NCBI GenBank assembly: GCA_021787435.1
Contig: JAJYLY010000005.1
Location: forward strand, 124,001-188,000
Reading direction: 5' to 3'
From: Pseudomonadota bacterium
Lineage (GTDB): Bacteria; Pseudomonadota; Gammaproteobacteria; Burkholderiales; Gallionellaceae
Length of the DNA: 64,000 nt
In this document: positions 1 through 8,272 of the stretch, one piece after another
Layout: each line of letters starts with the position of its first letter
Numbering within the stretch: the stretch's first letter is position 1
Position numbers and translations under genes: made by a program
Notes under the pieces: generated by a model
The model's input: the letters and a program-made list of their open reading frames with translations, nothing else
What the model was told of the DNA's origin: nothing
The model's database searches: none

Positions 1-296
1 GGCGTGCCGGACGCACTGCTGTTCGCCATGGTCGAGCCATCGCTGGTGCTGCGGCTGCCGACAGTGGATTCAGCCACTATGATAGTGACCGTATCACCCA
101 CATTGCGCGCCCGCACGTCTTCAAAAAGAGGATGATCGGTAACGCCGGAATGAAAGATTGCGCCATCGGCCGGCATGATCACAGGCGGGATGACGGGCTT
201 GGCCGTCATCGGCTGCTTGATGCTGGTCGGCGGTACGTAAGTATTGCAGCCAGCCAAAAGGAAACAGAAGACAGCCGAAAAGAAAACTGTTCGCAT
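1..296 (-). CDS. flgH: Flagellar L-ring protein FlgH, N-terminal part (cut by window edge)
   Basis: FlgH is the outer-membrane lipoprotein that forms the L ring around the flagellar rod. The visible 98 residues start MRTVFFSAVFCFLLAGC, a lipoprotein signal with lipobox LLAGC. They continue into the FlgH core: 'GAIFHSGVTDHPLFEDVRARNVGDTV' and then 'IIVAEST'. I chose the ATG at 296, 26 bases after the flgG stop, because it gives the signal peptide directly. The gene is the last visible member of flgBCDEFGH and is truncated only by the window edge. Confidence 0.88.
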   Translation of the reverse strand, partial: MRTVFFSAVFCFLLAGCNTYVPPTSIKQPMTAKPVIPPVIMPADGAIFHSGVTDHPLFEDVRARNVGDTVTIIVAESTVGSRSTSDGSTMANSSASGT

Positions 297-322
297 GTTC
301 CGATTCGCTTGGCTAGCGCACA

Positions 323-1105
323 TTACATCTGCTCCAGTTTCTGTAGCATCTGATCCGATGCGGTGATGGCTTTCGAATTAATCTCGTAGGCGCGTTGCGT
401 CGCGATCATGTTGACCATCTCCTCGACCACGTTGACGTTGGATGTTTCCACATAATTCTGATTCACGGTGCCGCTGCCATTGGTTCCCGGTACCGTCGTG
501 CTAGGCAGGCCGGATGAGGCCGTTTCTTGATAAAGATTCTGCCCCATGCTCATAAGTCCCGTCGGATTGACGAAAGTCGCCAGCTGCAGGCTGCCTATCT
601 GAACGGGTACAGCGACACCCGGCTGGGTGACCGACACCACGCCATCCTGGCCTATGGTGATCGTGAGCGCATTGGGAGGAATGGTCAGCGCAGGCTGCAC
701 TGCAAAGCCGCTGGAAGTCACGAGCTGCCCCTGCGCATTCTCCTGAAAGGAGCCATCCCGGGTATAGGAAATCGTGCCATCCGGCATCAGCACCTGGAAA
801 AAGCCAGCGCCCTGAATGGCCACATCCAGGCTGTTGCCCGTCTGTTGCAGATTCCCCTGTGTGAATATCCGCTCCGCAGCCACCGGGCGCACGCCGGTGC
901 CGATCTGCAAGCCCGATGGCAACTGGGTCTGCTGGGAAGACTGCGCACCCGGCTGCCGGATCGTCTGGTACAGCAAATCCTCGAACACCGCACGCGAGCG
1001 CTTGAACCCATTGGTGCTCACGTTCGCGAGATTATTGGCTATCGTATCCATCTGAACCTGTTGCGCGTCCAAACCCGTTTGGGCAATCCACAAGGAACGT
1101 ATCAT
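323..1105 (-). CDS. flgG: Flagellar distal rod protein FlgG
   Basis: FlgG builds the distal rod of the flagellar basal body. The 260-residue product has the usual family length. Its N terminus, [16 protein letters not shown] then [16 protein letters not shown], is the flagellar rod/hook signature. The C terminus, [19 protein letters not shown] then [11 protein letters not shown], is the matching helical motif. Both ends form the coiled D0 domain that packs in the axial structure. It lies between flgF (57-base gap) and flgH on the same strand, the standard rod operon order. The protein is exported by the flagellar type III apparatus and has no signal peptide. Confidence 0.97.
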   Translation of the reverse strand: MIRSLWIAQTGLDAQQVQMDTIANNLANVSTNGFKRSRAVFEDLLYQTIRQPGAQSSQQTQLPSGLQIGTGVRPVAAERIFTQGNLQQTGNSLDVAIQGAGFFQVLMPDGTISYTRDGSFQENAQGQLVTSSGFAVQPALTIPPNALTITIGQDGVVSVTQPGVAVPVQIGSLQLATFVNPTGLMSMGQNLYQETASSGLPSTTVPGTNGSGTVNQNYVETSNVNVVEEMVNMIATQRAYEINSKAITASDQMLQKLEQM

Positions 1106-1162
1106 TTTTAGCTCCAGCCTTTAGCCATCGTTAATCAAATCTGTGCAAATCTCTGCCGCACA

Positions 1163-1900
1163 TCAGATGCCCATGATGGTGCTGGCTTGTTTGGCGTCAT
1201 TGTCCGCCGTGGTCAACATCTTCATCTGCATATCGAATTTGCGAGAGAGTGAAATCATGTTCACCAGCGCATTGACGGTATTCACATTGCTGCCCTCAAT
1301 ATTGTCCGGCACGATCTGTGTATTGGGATCGACAGGAGCATTCGCTCCACTTTTCAGGCGAAACAAGCCATCAGCACCGCGTTCAAGCTGACCCTCTGGA
1401 GGATTGACCAGCTTCAGCGTATCGATCACGGTGATACCGTCCGCCAGTGATCCGTCGGGGATCGTCGAGATCGTGCCATCATAGGCAAACGTGATCTGGG
1501 AAGTCGGCGGGATGTTGATCGGGCCGGATGATCCGATCACATTTAATCCCGTGCTGGTTTTCAACAACCCATCAGCTCCGATCTGCAGGCTGCCATTGCG
1601 GGTATAAGCCTCTTTGCCATCGGGCCCCTGGACCGCTATCCACCCTTTTCCGTTGACGGCTATGTCCAAATCGCGCCCGGTCGGCTGCAAACCTGCCGGC
1701 GAAAAATTCGTCCCCATGGTCGAATCCACAACGAAAGTGCGAGTTGGCAACCCTGCACCCATCAGAGGTACGGCGCGGAAAGTATTCATCACGGCGCGAA
1801 AACCAGGCGTGCTCACATTGGCAAGATTCTCCGACACCGACGCCTGCTGCTCGAGAACCTGGGAGGCACCCGTCATCGCGGTATAAATTAATTTGTCCAT
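1163..1900 (-). CDS. flgF: Flagellar proximal rod protein FlgF
   Basis: FlgF is a rod protein at the proximal part of the flagellar rod. The 245-residue product begins MDKLIYTAMTGASQVLEQQ and carries ENLANVSTPGFRA near the N terminus. It ends with NVNTVNALVNMISLSRKFDMQMKML, both typical of the family. It sits between flgE (32 bases upstream) and flgG, as in most flg operons. The length is normal for FlgF. No export signal is expected, because the flagellar type III system secretes it. Confidence 0.96.
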   Translation of the reverse strand: MDKLIYTAMTGASQVLEQQASVSENLANVSTPGFRAVMNTFRAVPLMGAGLPTRTFVVDSTMGTNFSPAGLQPTGRDLDIAVNGKGWIAVQGPDGKEAYTRNGSLQIGADGLLKTSTGLNVIGSSGPINIPPTSQITFAYDGTISTIPDGSLADGITVIDTLKLVNPPEGQLERGADGLFRLKSGANAPVDPNTQIVPDNIEGSNVNTVNALVNMISLSRKFDMQMKMLTTADNDAKQASTIMGI

Positions 1901-1932
1901 GACATACTCCTGACTTGCTCGCCCGTTTCAAC

Positions 1933-3399
1933 TTATCGCAGATTCACGACAGTCTGCATCAGCGTATCTTCTGTCTTGATGGTCTGAGCATTGGCTTGAT
2001 ATACACGCTGCGCGGTAATCATGTTCACAAGCGCGGCGGTCAGATCCACATTGGAGTCCTCGGTTGCCGAGGATTGCAGTGTACCTAGGCCTCCGGTACC
2101 TGGTGGGCCAACCAGCGGGTTGCCCGATGCAGCTGTCTGCACCCAGGAGTTATTGCCTATGTCCTGCAACCCCTGTACACCGGTAAAATTGGCCAGCACG
2201 ATCTGCCCTAGCGAACGTGTCTGGCCATTTGAATAACGTCCAATGATCGTGCCATCCTGGCTGGTGCTGGTCGAATTGAGCTGACCCGACGCATAGCCGT
2301 TCTGGGTCAGGGTATTCACCGCAAAAGGACTGCCGTACTGGGTCGTTCCAGCCGTCGGAGAGTTGAAATCGAAAGTGATGGCCTGGGTCGTCGACACCGA
2401 CGTGGAATTGGGAAACAGCGGTGAGGAAGTGATCGCGCCAAGCGGCGTACTGGCGGGCGAGGTGGAAGACAGTGCGCCCAGGGAATTGAAAGTAAGCGTC
2501 GCCAGCGACGTACCCGCAGCCGGAACCGGATTTCCATCGACCGTGAGGTAAGTGTTCCAGTTCGACGATGGCGCATTGGTCGTGGCAGCCCCAGAGACGG
2601 CAACTGTAGACGCCGGCGTGACCGTCAGCGTTGTACCATTGGCAGCAACTCCAGTAATCGTATAAGTCACTCCCGACAGCGTTACCGTATTACCGACGGA
2701 CAAGCCCGCCGTTGAGCTGACTGTCATCGTGTTGCTAGTTGCGGGTAACGAACCGGTGCCAACGGTCGTCACAGGCTGCCGTGCAAAATACACCGTTGCA
2801 ACATGGGATGCCCCCAAGCTGTCGTACACCGTCATCGACGTCGAGTTGGTATAGGAAGTCGGATCAGTGGGACTGAACGTAGCCGTTGTCGGGACAGGAG
2901 CAGCCGAGCTCAGATTCACCCCTACTGTAGAAGTAGAAGATGCCTGGGGCTGTATGTTTGCTGGATTGATCTGCAGCGGCACAGGTGCTCCACCCAGAAT
3001 CACGCCCGCCGCATTCGGCAGATAGCCGTTGACTTTGTCACCCTGCGCGTTGACCAGGAATCCATTTTTATCCATGTGAAACTGTCCGTTTCGGCTGTAA
3101 AGCGTCGCACCGGCCGTATTACTCAACTGAAAAAATCCCGGACCACTGATCGCGGTATCCAGCGGATTGGTGGTCGTGGTGATATTGCCCTGCGTGAACT
3201 GCTGCGCGATATTAGAAATAGCTACGCCCGTACCGACTGATACCGAACTGGCCCCTGCCAGTGAAGCGGCAAACATGTCGGCAAATTGCGCTGTAGACTG
3301 CTTGAAACCCACCGTGCTAGCGTTGGCCACATTATTGCCTATCGCGCTAAGACTGCTGCTGGCAGCGCTCAATCCGCTTAAGCCTTGTTCAAAACTCAT
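1933..3399 (-). CDS. flgE: Flagellar hook protein FlgE
   Basis: FlgE polymerises into the hook that joins rod and filament. The 488-residue product starts MSFEQGLSGLSAASSSLSAI with NNVANASTVGFKQS. It ends with SNVDLTAALVNMITAQRVYQANAQTIKTED, the two D0/D1 motifs. The middle (about residues 150-360) is rich in Ser, Thr, Pro and Ala. It includes a repeat-like stretch (about 205-275, TVSSTAGLSVGNTVTLSG region), so this surface-exposed part is longer than in compact enteric FlgE of about 400 residues. The gene lies directly after flgD (14 bases), which encodes its capping protein. Confidence 0.96.
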   Translation of the reverse strand: MSFEQGLSGLSAASSSLSAIGNNVANASTVGFKQSTAQFADMFAASLAGASSVSVGTGVAISNIAQQFTQGNITTTTNPLDTAISGPGFFQLSNTAGATLYSRNGQFHMDKNGFLVNAQGDKVNGYLPNAAGVILGGAPVPLQINPANIQPQASSTSTVGVNLSSAAPVPTTATFSPTDPTSYTNSTSMTVYDSLGASHVATVYFARQPVTTVGTGSLPATSNTMTVSSTAGLSVGNTVTLSGVTYTITGVAANGTTLTVTPASTVAVSGAATTNAPSSNWNTYLTVDGNPVPAAGTSLATLTFNSLGALSSTSPASTPLGAITSSPLFPNSTSVSTTQAITFDFNSPTAGTTQYGSPFAVNTLTQNGYASGQLNSTSTSQDGTIIGRYSNGQTRSLGQIVLANFTGVQGLQDIGNNSWVQTAASGNPLVGPPGTGGLGTLQSSATEDSNVDLTAALVNMITAQRVYQANAQTIKTEDTLMQTVVNLR

Positions 3400-3413
3400 G
3401 GCATCCTCCGAAA

Positions 3414-4103
3414 TTAAAGAATTTGTTGAACTTGGGTCAACGCGACATTTTGCAGCGACCCGACCCCCAGGGTCAGCCCTGTTGCACCCTGAGTCACGCT
3501 GTTGACCACGCCATATTGCAGGGTGTTCGCTGCGACCGCGCTGCCCGACATCGATGCTTCAACCTTGAACGTATAACTGCCCGAAGGCACCGCATTTCCA
3601 TAACTGTCTGTGCCGTTCCACTGCCAGTCGGAAACACCCGTCGGTTGCGCCCCCAGATTCAGCGTATTCACAAGGGCGCCCGAGCCATCGTAAATGGAAA
3701 CCTTCGTGCTGTCCGAAGGACCAGACAACAAGAAGCCGCCCAAGCCAGAACCATTTGCCAGATCCACACCGCTACCCGGCACCAGCACGCCATGACCTAT
3801 CATGCTCGCCGCCTGCACGGTCTGGTTCGGCGTCATGCTGGCACTCAACGCCTGCAGCGTGGCATTCAGCTGATTGATACCGCTCACCGTATTGATCTGC
3901 GCCATCTGCGAGGTCATCTGTGCATTGTCCATCGGATTGAGCGGGTCCTGATTCTTCAGTTGTGTGACCAACAGGGTCATGAATTGATCCTGCATTGCAG
4001 CAGTCGATGAATTCGAAGTCGTTGCAGCGGCCGCTGAAGATGCACCGCCGTTCAGCGCTGCAAAAACGGCTGCCGAATTAGCAGGTTGCGCAGGACTTAC
4101 CAT
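3414..4103 (-). CDS. flgD: Flagellar hook-capping scaffold protein FlgD
   Basis: FlgD caps the growing hook and is needed for FlgE assembly. The 229-residue product has a Ser/Ala-rich start. It then has the conserved helical core DQFMTLLVTQLKNQDPLNPMDNAQMTSQMAQ (about residues 38-68), the family hallmark. A C-terminal immunoglobulin-like FlgD/tudor region follows (about 120-200; 'DWQWNGTDSYGNAVPSGSY'). It sits between flgC and flgE with short gaps. Length and order are ordinary. Confidence 0.96.
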   Translation of the reverse strand: MVSPAQPANSAAVFAALNGGASSAAAATTSNSSTAAMQDQFMTLLVTQLKNQDPLNPMDNAQMTSQMAQINTVSGINQLNATLQALSASMTPNQTVQAASMIGHGVLVPGSGVDLANGSGLGGFLLSGPSDSTKVSIYDGSGALVNTLNLGAQPTGVSDWQWNGTDSYGNAVPSGSYTFKVEASMSGSAVAANTLQYGVVNSVTQGATGLTLGVGSLQNVALTQVQQIL

Positions 4104-4129
4104 GATATTTCTCCTTTGGTATGGTGCTG

Positions 4130-4534
4130 TTATGCACCAATGGTCAATGTCTTCAACAACAGCGCCTTGGACGTGTTCAACACATCCACATTGTTCTGAT
4201 AGGAACGGGAAGCAGAGATCATGTTCACCATCTCGTCCACCACATTCACATTGGGCATGGCCACATAACCCTTCGCATCGGCCAGCGGATGATTGGGGTC
4301 ATAGACCAGCTTCATCGGCGCCGTACTTTCGGCCACTGACGCAACTTTTACTCCTTGCGCATCCGGGCTGCCCATCGGGGTCGCGGCAAACACCACTTCC
4401 TTTGCACGATAAGGCTTTCCGTCTGAACTGGTGGTGCTGTCGACGTTCGCCAGATTGCTCGCCACCGCATTCAAGCGCTGCGATTGCGCAGCCATGCCGG
4501 AACCTGCAATATTGAAAACATTAAACAATGACAT
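4130..4534 (-). CDS. flgC: Flagellar proximal rod protein FlgC
   Basis: FlgC is a short rod subunit next to the MS ring. The 134-residue product begins [20 protein letters not shown] followed by [15 protein letters not shown]. It ends [36 protein letters not shown]. Both motifs are typical of rod proteins of this size. It follows flgB by 18 bases in the operon. A Shine-Dalgarno-like AGGAGAG precedes the ATG. Confidence 0.96.
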   Translation of the reverse strand: MSLFNVFNIAGSGMAAQSQRLNAVASNLANVDSTTSSDGKPYRAKEVVFAATPMGSPDAQGVKVASVAESTAPMKLVYDPNHPLADAKGYVAMPNVNVVDEMVNMISASRSYQNNVDVLNTSKALLLKTLTIGA

Positions 4535-4552
4535 GAAACTCTCCTTTGTCGG

Positions 4553-4957
4553 TTAAGGTTGCAAAGCCGCCGTCAAGTCCTTGAACTGACTCACGACGAA
4601 GCTTACGCCAACCTCGTAGCGCAACGCATTGTCAGTCGCTTGGGCACGTTCCACATCCATATTCACCGTATTTCCGTCAGCGCTGGGCTGATCCGGTATG
4701 CGATAGAGCACGGGCGCGCCCATGATCTGCCCGCCGGCACTTCCATCAAGGTGCGCTGATGAACTCGTCGTCATCGCCAATGCCTGAGTCGAACCTGACA
4801 ACGCATGCTGCAGCGCACTAGCAAAATCAATATCTCTGGCCTTATAACCCGGCGTATCGGCATTTGCCACATTGGAAGCCAGCAGTTCTTGGCGCGCGCC
4901 GCGCAAGCTCAAAGCCAGCTGATTGAAACGCAGTGCATCGTCCAATTTATTGATCAT
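4553..4957 (-). CDS. flgB: Flagellar rod protein FlgB, first gene of the flgBCDEFGH operon
   Basis: FlgB is a proximal rod subunit. The 134-residue protein begins MINKLDDALRFNQLALSLRG, with ELLASNVANADTPGYKARDIDF as the rod signature. It ends with ALRYEVGVSFVVSQFKDLTAAL. It is the first gene of the minus-strand rod/hook operon and is divergent from flgA. The 139-base gap to flgA should hold the operon promoter. Since FlhDC is encoded in this window, a class II (FlhDC plus sigma-70) promoter is expected from family knowledge. I could not define the hexamers with confidence. Confidence 0.95.
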   Translation of the reverse strand: MINKLDDALRFNQLALSLRGARQELLASNVANADTPGYKARDIDFASALQHALSGSTQALAMTTSSSAHLDGSAGGQIMGAPVLYRIPDQPSADGNTVNMDVERAQATDNALRYEVGVSFVVSQFKDLTAALQP

Positions 4958-5105
4958 CTCGTACCTCGAGGCTTACAACTATCATTGAGATACATCATAA
5001 GATGCAATGCAAGATTGTTATCTGCCGATTAAAGGCAGCTTTCCCCCTCAATTCCCGGTTATCCCGCACTTCCCATAATGGCTCGCGACAAGCACAATGT
5101 CGGTC

Positions 5106-5780
5106 ATGAAAAAAATGCTGTTAACCGCCTGTCTCTTCTTGCACTGCGCCTTCTCCTTTGCTCAGCAGGAGCATGCTGCCCTGAAAGATACGGTCACGGC
5201 CTTCATCAGGCAGCAAACAGCCGACTTGCCGGGCAAGGTCACCTTCAGCGTTGAAGCCATAGATCCTCGACTCGTGTTGGAGAACTGCAGCAAAATGGAA
5301 GCGTTTCTGCCGATCGGCGGCCAGCTCATAGGACGTGTTTCAGTCGGTGTACGCTGTCTTGATGCAAAGAGCTGGCGCATTTTCATCCCGGTGCAGATCA
5401 AAATCACGCGCGACCTCATCATCAGTGCAAGGCCGCTTTCATCCGGACAGGTCGTGCGCGCCGGAGATATTGCAAGACAGAGCACAGAAATCATGCAGGA
5501 TGTCGGCATCACGGATGAAAAACGGGTGCTCGGCAAGGTGCTGCGCTATAGTATCTCGGCAGGCTCCATCATAAGACCGGAAATGCTGCGCGCCGCTTAT
5601 AGCGTCAAGCAGGGGCAATCAGTACAGATCATAGCCCGAGGCGGTGGATTCACGCTCAGCAATACGGGCGTAGCACTCAACAATGCCGGCGCTGGCGAGA
5701 GCGTCCAGGTTCGCATCGGATCAGGACGCGTGATCAGCGGCAATGCAACCGAGGAAGGCTCGGTCGAGATCAATCCCTGA
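5106..5780 (+). CDS. flgA: Flagellar P-ring chaperone FlgA
   Basis: FlgA is the periplasmic chaperone for assembly of the P ring (FlgI). The product has a cleavable signal (MKKMLLTACLFLHCAFSFAQ). A SAF domain follows in the second half ('LSSGQVVRAGDI', 'GKVLRYSISAGSIIRPEML', 'VKQGQSVQIIARGGGFTLS') and the usual C terminus. I prefer the ATG at 5106 because it places the KK charge at the signal start; an in-frame ATG at 5097 would add three residues. It is divergent from flgB. Its 3' end overlaps by 11 bases the end of the convergent PLP-enzyme gene. Confidence 0.93.
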   Translation: MKKMLLTACLFLHCAFSFAQQEHAALKDTVTAFIRQQTADLPGKVTFSVEAIDPRLVLENCSKMEAFLPIGGQLIGRVSVGVRCLDAKSWRIFIPVQIKITRDLIISARPLSSGQVVRAGDIARQSTEIMQDVGITDEKRVLGKVLRYSISAGSIIRPEMLRAAYSVKQGQSVQIIARGGGFTLSNTGVALNNAGAGESVQVRIGSGRVISGNATEEGSVEINP

Positions 5781-7092
5781 TCCGGTCGACAAGCCATGCT
5801 GTCTTTTCCAATACCGCCAGCGCATCATCTTTCAGCTTGTCCATGCCTTTGGGAAGAATTGCATCACTGATCAGTCTTGCGCTCAAGGTAAAGCGTAATG
5901 CGCTCACACCCTTGCCTATGGCAACCGGTTGCCCCAACTGGCAGCGCCGTCCATCGATCACATCCATGTCTGACAACTGCAGCAGGCTATAGACGCGCTG
6001 CGTTTCTTCACGCGTGAGCGGCCTGTCTTTGCGATGATAAAGTACAAAAGAGAAAATGCTAGGCAGCCTATCCCAGCTTTCTTCCGTTAACAGTGGTCTG
6101 CGATCTAAAAGCGGCTCGGGCAACAACTCGAACCTCTGATCTTCTGCCAGACGCTGCCGCACAACCTGTGCAAAATTTTCCATGATGCGTATGACCTGAG
6201 ATTGCTCCAGCGCGCAAAAGCGCCGATGTTCAACCAGCGCGGCTTCCCAGCGCAACAGCAAGCCCAGGTCTTTGCAGTCTTCCACCCTTTGTGCATATCC
6301 TTCAGGAAGCATGAGTGCCGCCGAAAATGCGGGGCCGGTAAGAAACTTCGATCCTGTGATCGCAACCATGAAATCCTGTCTGAGATAGGCGCGCAACGTA
6401 GCGGGTGCGATTCGGAACTGGCAGGCATCGACCAGCACGCTGAATTTTTCCGAATAGCGCTGGGATAGCGCTATCGCACAGGAAATGCTAGGCGCTATCA
6501 TCCCCGTCTTGGACTGGTCCACCATGACCAGCAACACATGATGCCCAAGCGCCACAGCCGCCTCGACCAGGGCAACCACCTCCGCATCGATTTTTTCAGA
6601 TGTGCGCGGCATGCCATCAGCTGCCCTAAGCGACACCGCGTTGATCTGCGGATGATGGCAAGATATCGCGGCACGCACACCGCTGCCCGTCTCGGACTCC
6701 TCCACCATCACTACGGAAAGCGGTGCCAAGCCCGAAAGATGCTGCACAGCCAGAGCATGTGCATCGGTTCCCGAAGGAACAAATGCCAACTGAACGTTGA
6801 GATCAGAATTATCGGACAGCAATTCCTGCCGGATGCGCTGCCATGACAGCTCAAGCGTATCAGTTCTATCCAACAAGCGTTCGCGCAGCCTGGCAGCCGC
6901 CGCGTAGCCTGACTGAGAGATCACCGATGCCGTGGAAGACCCGAAGGCCAGCTGCTCAGGATCGGGCCGCGGTGGACAACCGTATTTGTTAAGGCCTGTT
7001 AAGTGATCGAGCGCGATGCGCGCATCATCACCTGCGACCAGCAGCGCTTCAATGCCGGGCAAATCCCGCACCTTAAGCGCCCTGTTTGGCAT
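5770..7092 (-). CDS. PLP-dependent fold type I enzyme (third gene of a biosynthetic-looking cassette)
   Basis: The 440-residue protein has aminotransferase/cysteine-desulfurase-like features. VPSGTD (about 106-110) would be a phosphate-binding loop. VLVDACQFRI has Asp222, the residue expected to pair with the pyridine nitrogen. TGSKFLTGPAF has Lys249, the probable Schiff-base lysine. The substrate cannot be read from sequence. The reading frame is open up to 7182, but I chose the ATG at 7092 because it leaves only a 20-base overlap with the ATP-grasp gene. The extra upstream stretch is Cys/Met-rich, as expected of shadow sequence. It is the last gene of a three-gene operon and converges on flgA. 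A decarboxylase, aminotransferase or lyase role is possible; the specific reaction is unknown. Confidence 0.75.
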   Translation of the reverse strand: MPNRALKVRDLPGIEALLVAGDDARIALDHLTGLNKYGCPPRPDPEQLAFGSSTASVISQSGYAAAARLRERLLDRTDTLELSWQRIRQELLSDNSDLNVQLAFVPSGTDAHALAVQHLSGLAPLSVVMVEESETGSGVRAAISCHHPQINAVSLRAADGMPRTSEKIDAEVVALVEAAVALGHHVLLVMVDQSKTGMIAPSISCAIALSQRYSEKFSVLVDACQFRIAPATLRAYLRQDFMVAITGSKFLTGPAFSAALMLPEGYAQRVEDCKDLGLLLRWEAALVEHRRFCALEQSQVIRIMENFAQVVRQRLAEDQRFELLPEPLLDRRPLLTEESWDRLPSIFSFVLYHRKDRPLTREETQRVYSLLQLSDMDVIDGRRCQLGQPVAIGKGVSALRFTLSARLISDAILPKGMDKLKDDALAVLEKTAWLVDRIRD

Positions 7093-8272
7093 CAAGCAGC
7101 ATCTGGTAAAATGCATCGAAAACGCGGCGCATCGGCTTTTGCTTATAGCCATAGACATCGACGGGATCAAGCGCATGCACAATCATGCAGCTGTCCGCTT
7201 CGAAAATCAACAGGCGTCCGTCTGCCGTCTCCGCACAATCAATCCCCAGATAGTCAAGCCCGATTCTGTCGCCGATCGCCTTGAATGCCTCCGCATGCCT
7301 GACTGCAAAATCCTCGTCAAATTCCGCCATGAAGCGCGCCTCTTCATCTCTTTTCTCGGCGCTGTCCGCCATGCCCGCATTCGCGTAATGTATCATCCAG
7401 TGCGACGAGATGGCCATGTGGCAGATGAAGGGACAACCTGCGATCAGCACGATACGGTATTTTCGGAACAAGCCGTCTGCTTGCCGATAGTCAACAAAGC
7501 GCGATACATAAAATTCGTCGCTGCCCACAGAAGACAGGTAGACTGCGATTCCGCTTGCATCGTCTATCTTCTCCAGCCCATTTCCTGCGTGCGAATCTAC
7601 AGGACGAATGATCACCGGAAAATCCATGCCATCCAGCTTCATCGCGCCAGCCAACCTTACAAGAGTCTCCCTGCCGACCTTCACAGTCTCAGGCATATCA
7701 ATGCCTGGTGCATCCTTCAACAGCAGAGCGCAGTTGTCGCGCGAGAGTGCTGCAATGCGCAACGGGTCGTTGAGCACAGGCACAGGCCATGAAGCGATTG
7801 CCGCCGACACTTTCTTGAGCAAGGGAATATTCTGTTCGGATTCAGCAATCGCAACGAACAACACATCGTGCTCCGGTAAAACGGCAGGCATATCCCTCTC
7901 TTTGGTTATATACACGATATTCAAGGTCACATCTTTCTCCTCGAGCAGACTCTCGATCGGCGAGTTGGCCATCAGATCGCCATCGCTCATGATCATAAGC
8001 AGCCGTATGGCAGATTTGCCTGGAGAAGTACATGCGACCGCATAAATCTGCTGTAATGCCAATGCTTGGCGCTGTATGTTCAAACCCAGCTCGCGATCCC
8101 CTCTCAACTGCAGTATCGTCGAAAGATCCATCAGCGCGCAGGCATCCGCCATTTTGGGATTCCCCCCCGCGCGCGCAATCAGCTGCATGCCAAGGGAGCC
8201 CATATCTGCACCCGATATCGTCATGCGCATCAATCTTGCCAGGCCCATCAGCCCGTCAGCCGGTTCACTCAT
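7073..8272 (-). CDS. ATP-grasp ligase-like protein (second gene of the cassette)
   Basis: The product is about 399 residues. The N-terminal 85 residues look helical and TPR-like ('MDLSTILQLRGDRELGLNIQ'). Then comes an alpha/beta region ('LLMIMSDGDLMANSPIESLL') and a C-terminal ATP-grasp fold. That fold shows 'FPVIIRPVDSHAGNGLEKI' as the nucleotide-binding lobe, 'RKYRIVLI', and the metal/nucleotide end 'YLGIDCAETADGRLLIFEAD'. ATP-grasp enzymes usually join a carboxylate to an amine through an acyl phosphate (family knowledge). With PLP enzymes on both sides, an amide or peptide-like product is inferred. I chose the ATG at 8272, overlapping the decarboxylase end by 8 bases; ATG codons at 8281 and 8311 are alternatives. 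Confidence 0.75.
   Translation of the reverse strand: MSEPADGLMGLARLMRMTISGADMGSLGMQLIARAGGNPKMADACALMDLSTILQLRGDRELGLNIQRQALALQQIYAVACTSPGKSAIRLLMIMSDGDLMANSPIESLLEEKDVTLNIVYITKERDMPAVLPEHDVLFVAIAESEQNIPLLKKVSAAIASWPVPVLNDPLRIAALSRDNCALLLKDAPGIDMPETVKVGRETLVRLAGAMKLDGMDFPVIIRPVDSHAGNGLEKIDDASGIAVYLSSVGSDEFYVSRFVDYRQADGLFRKYRIVLIAGCPFICHMAISSHWMIHYANAGMADSAEKRDEEARFMAEFDEDFAVRHAEAFKAIGDRIGLDYLGIDCAETADGRLLIFEADSCMIVHALDPVDVYGYKQKPMRRVFDAFYQMLLDAKQGA

Noticed and set aside
7093-7182. Longer start of the third cassette enzyme at 7182
   Set aside because: The extra 30 residues are Cys/Met-rich and overlap the end of the ATP-grasp gene. The ATG at 7092 gives a normal start.
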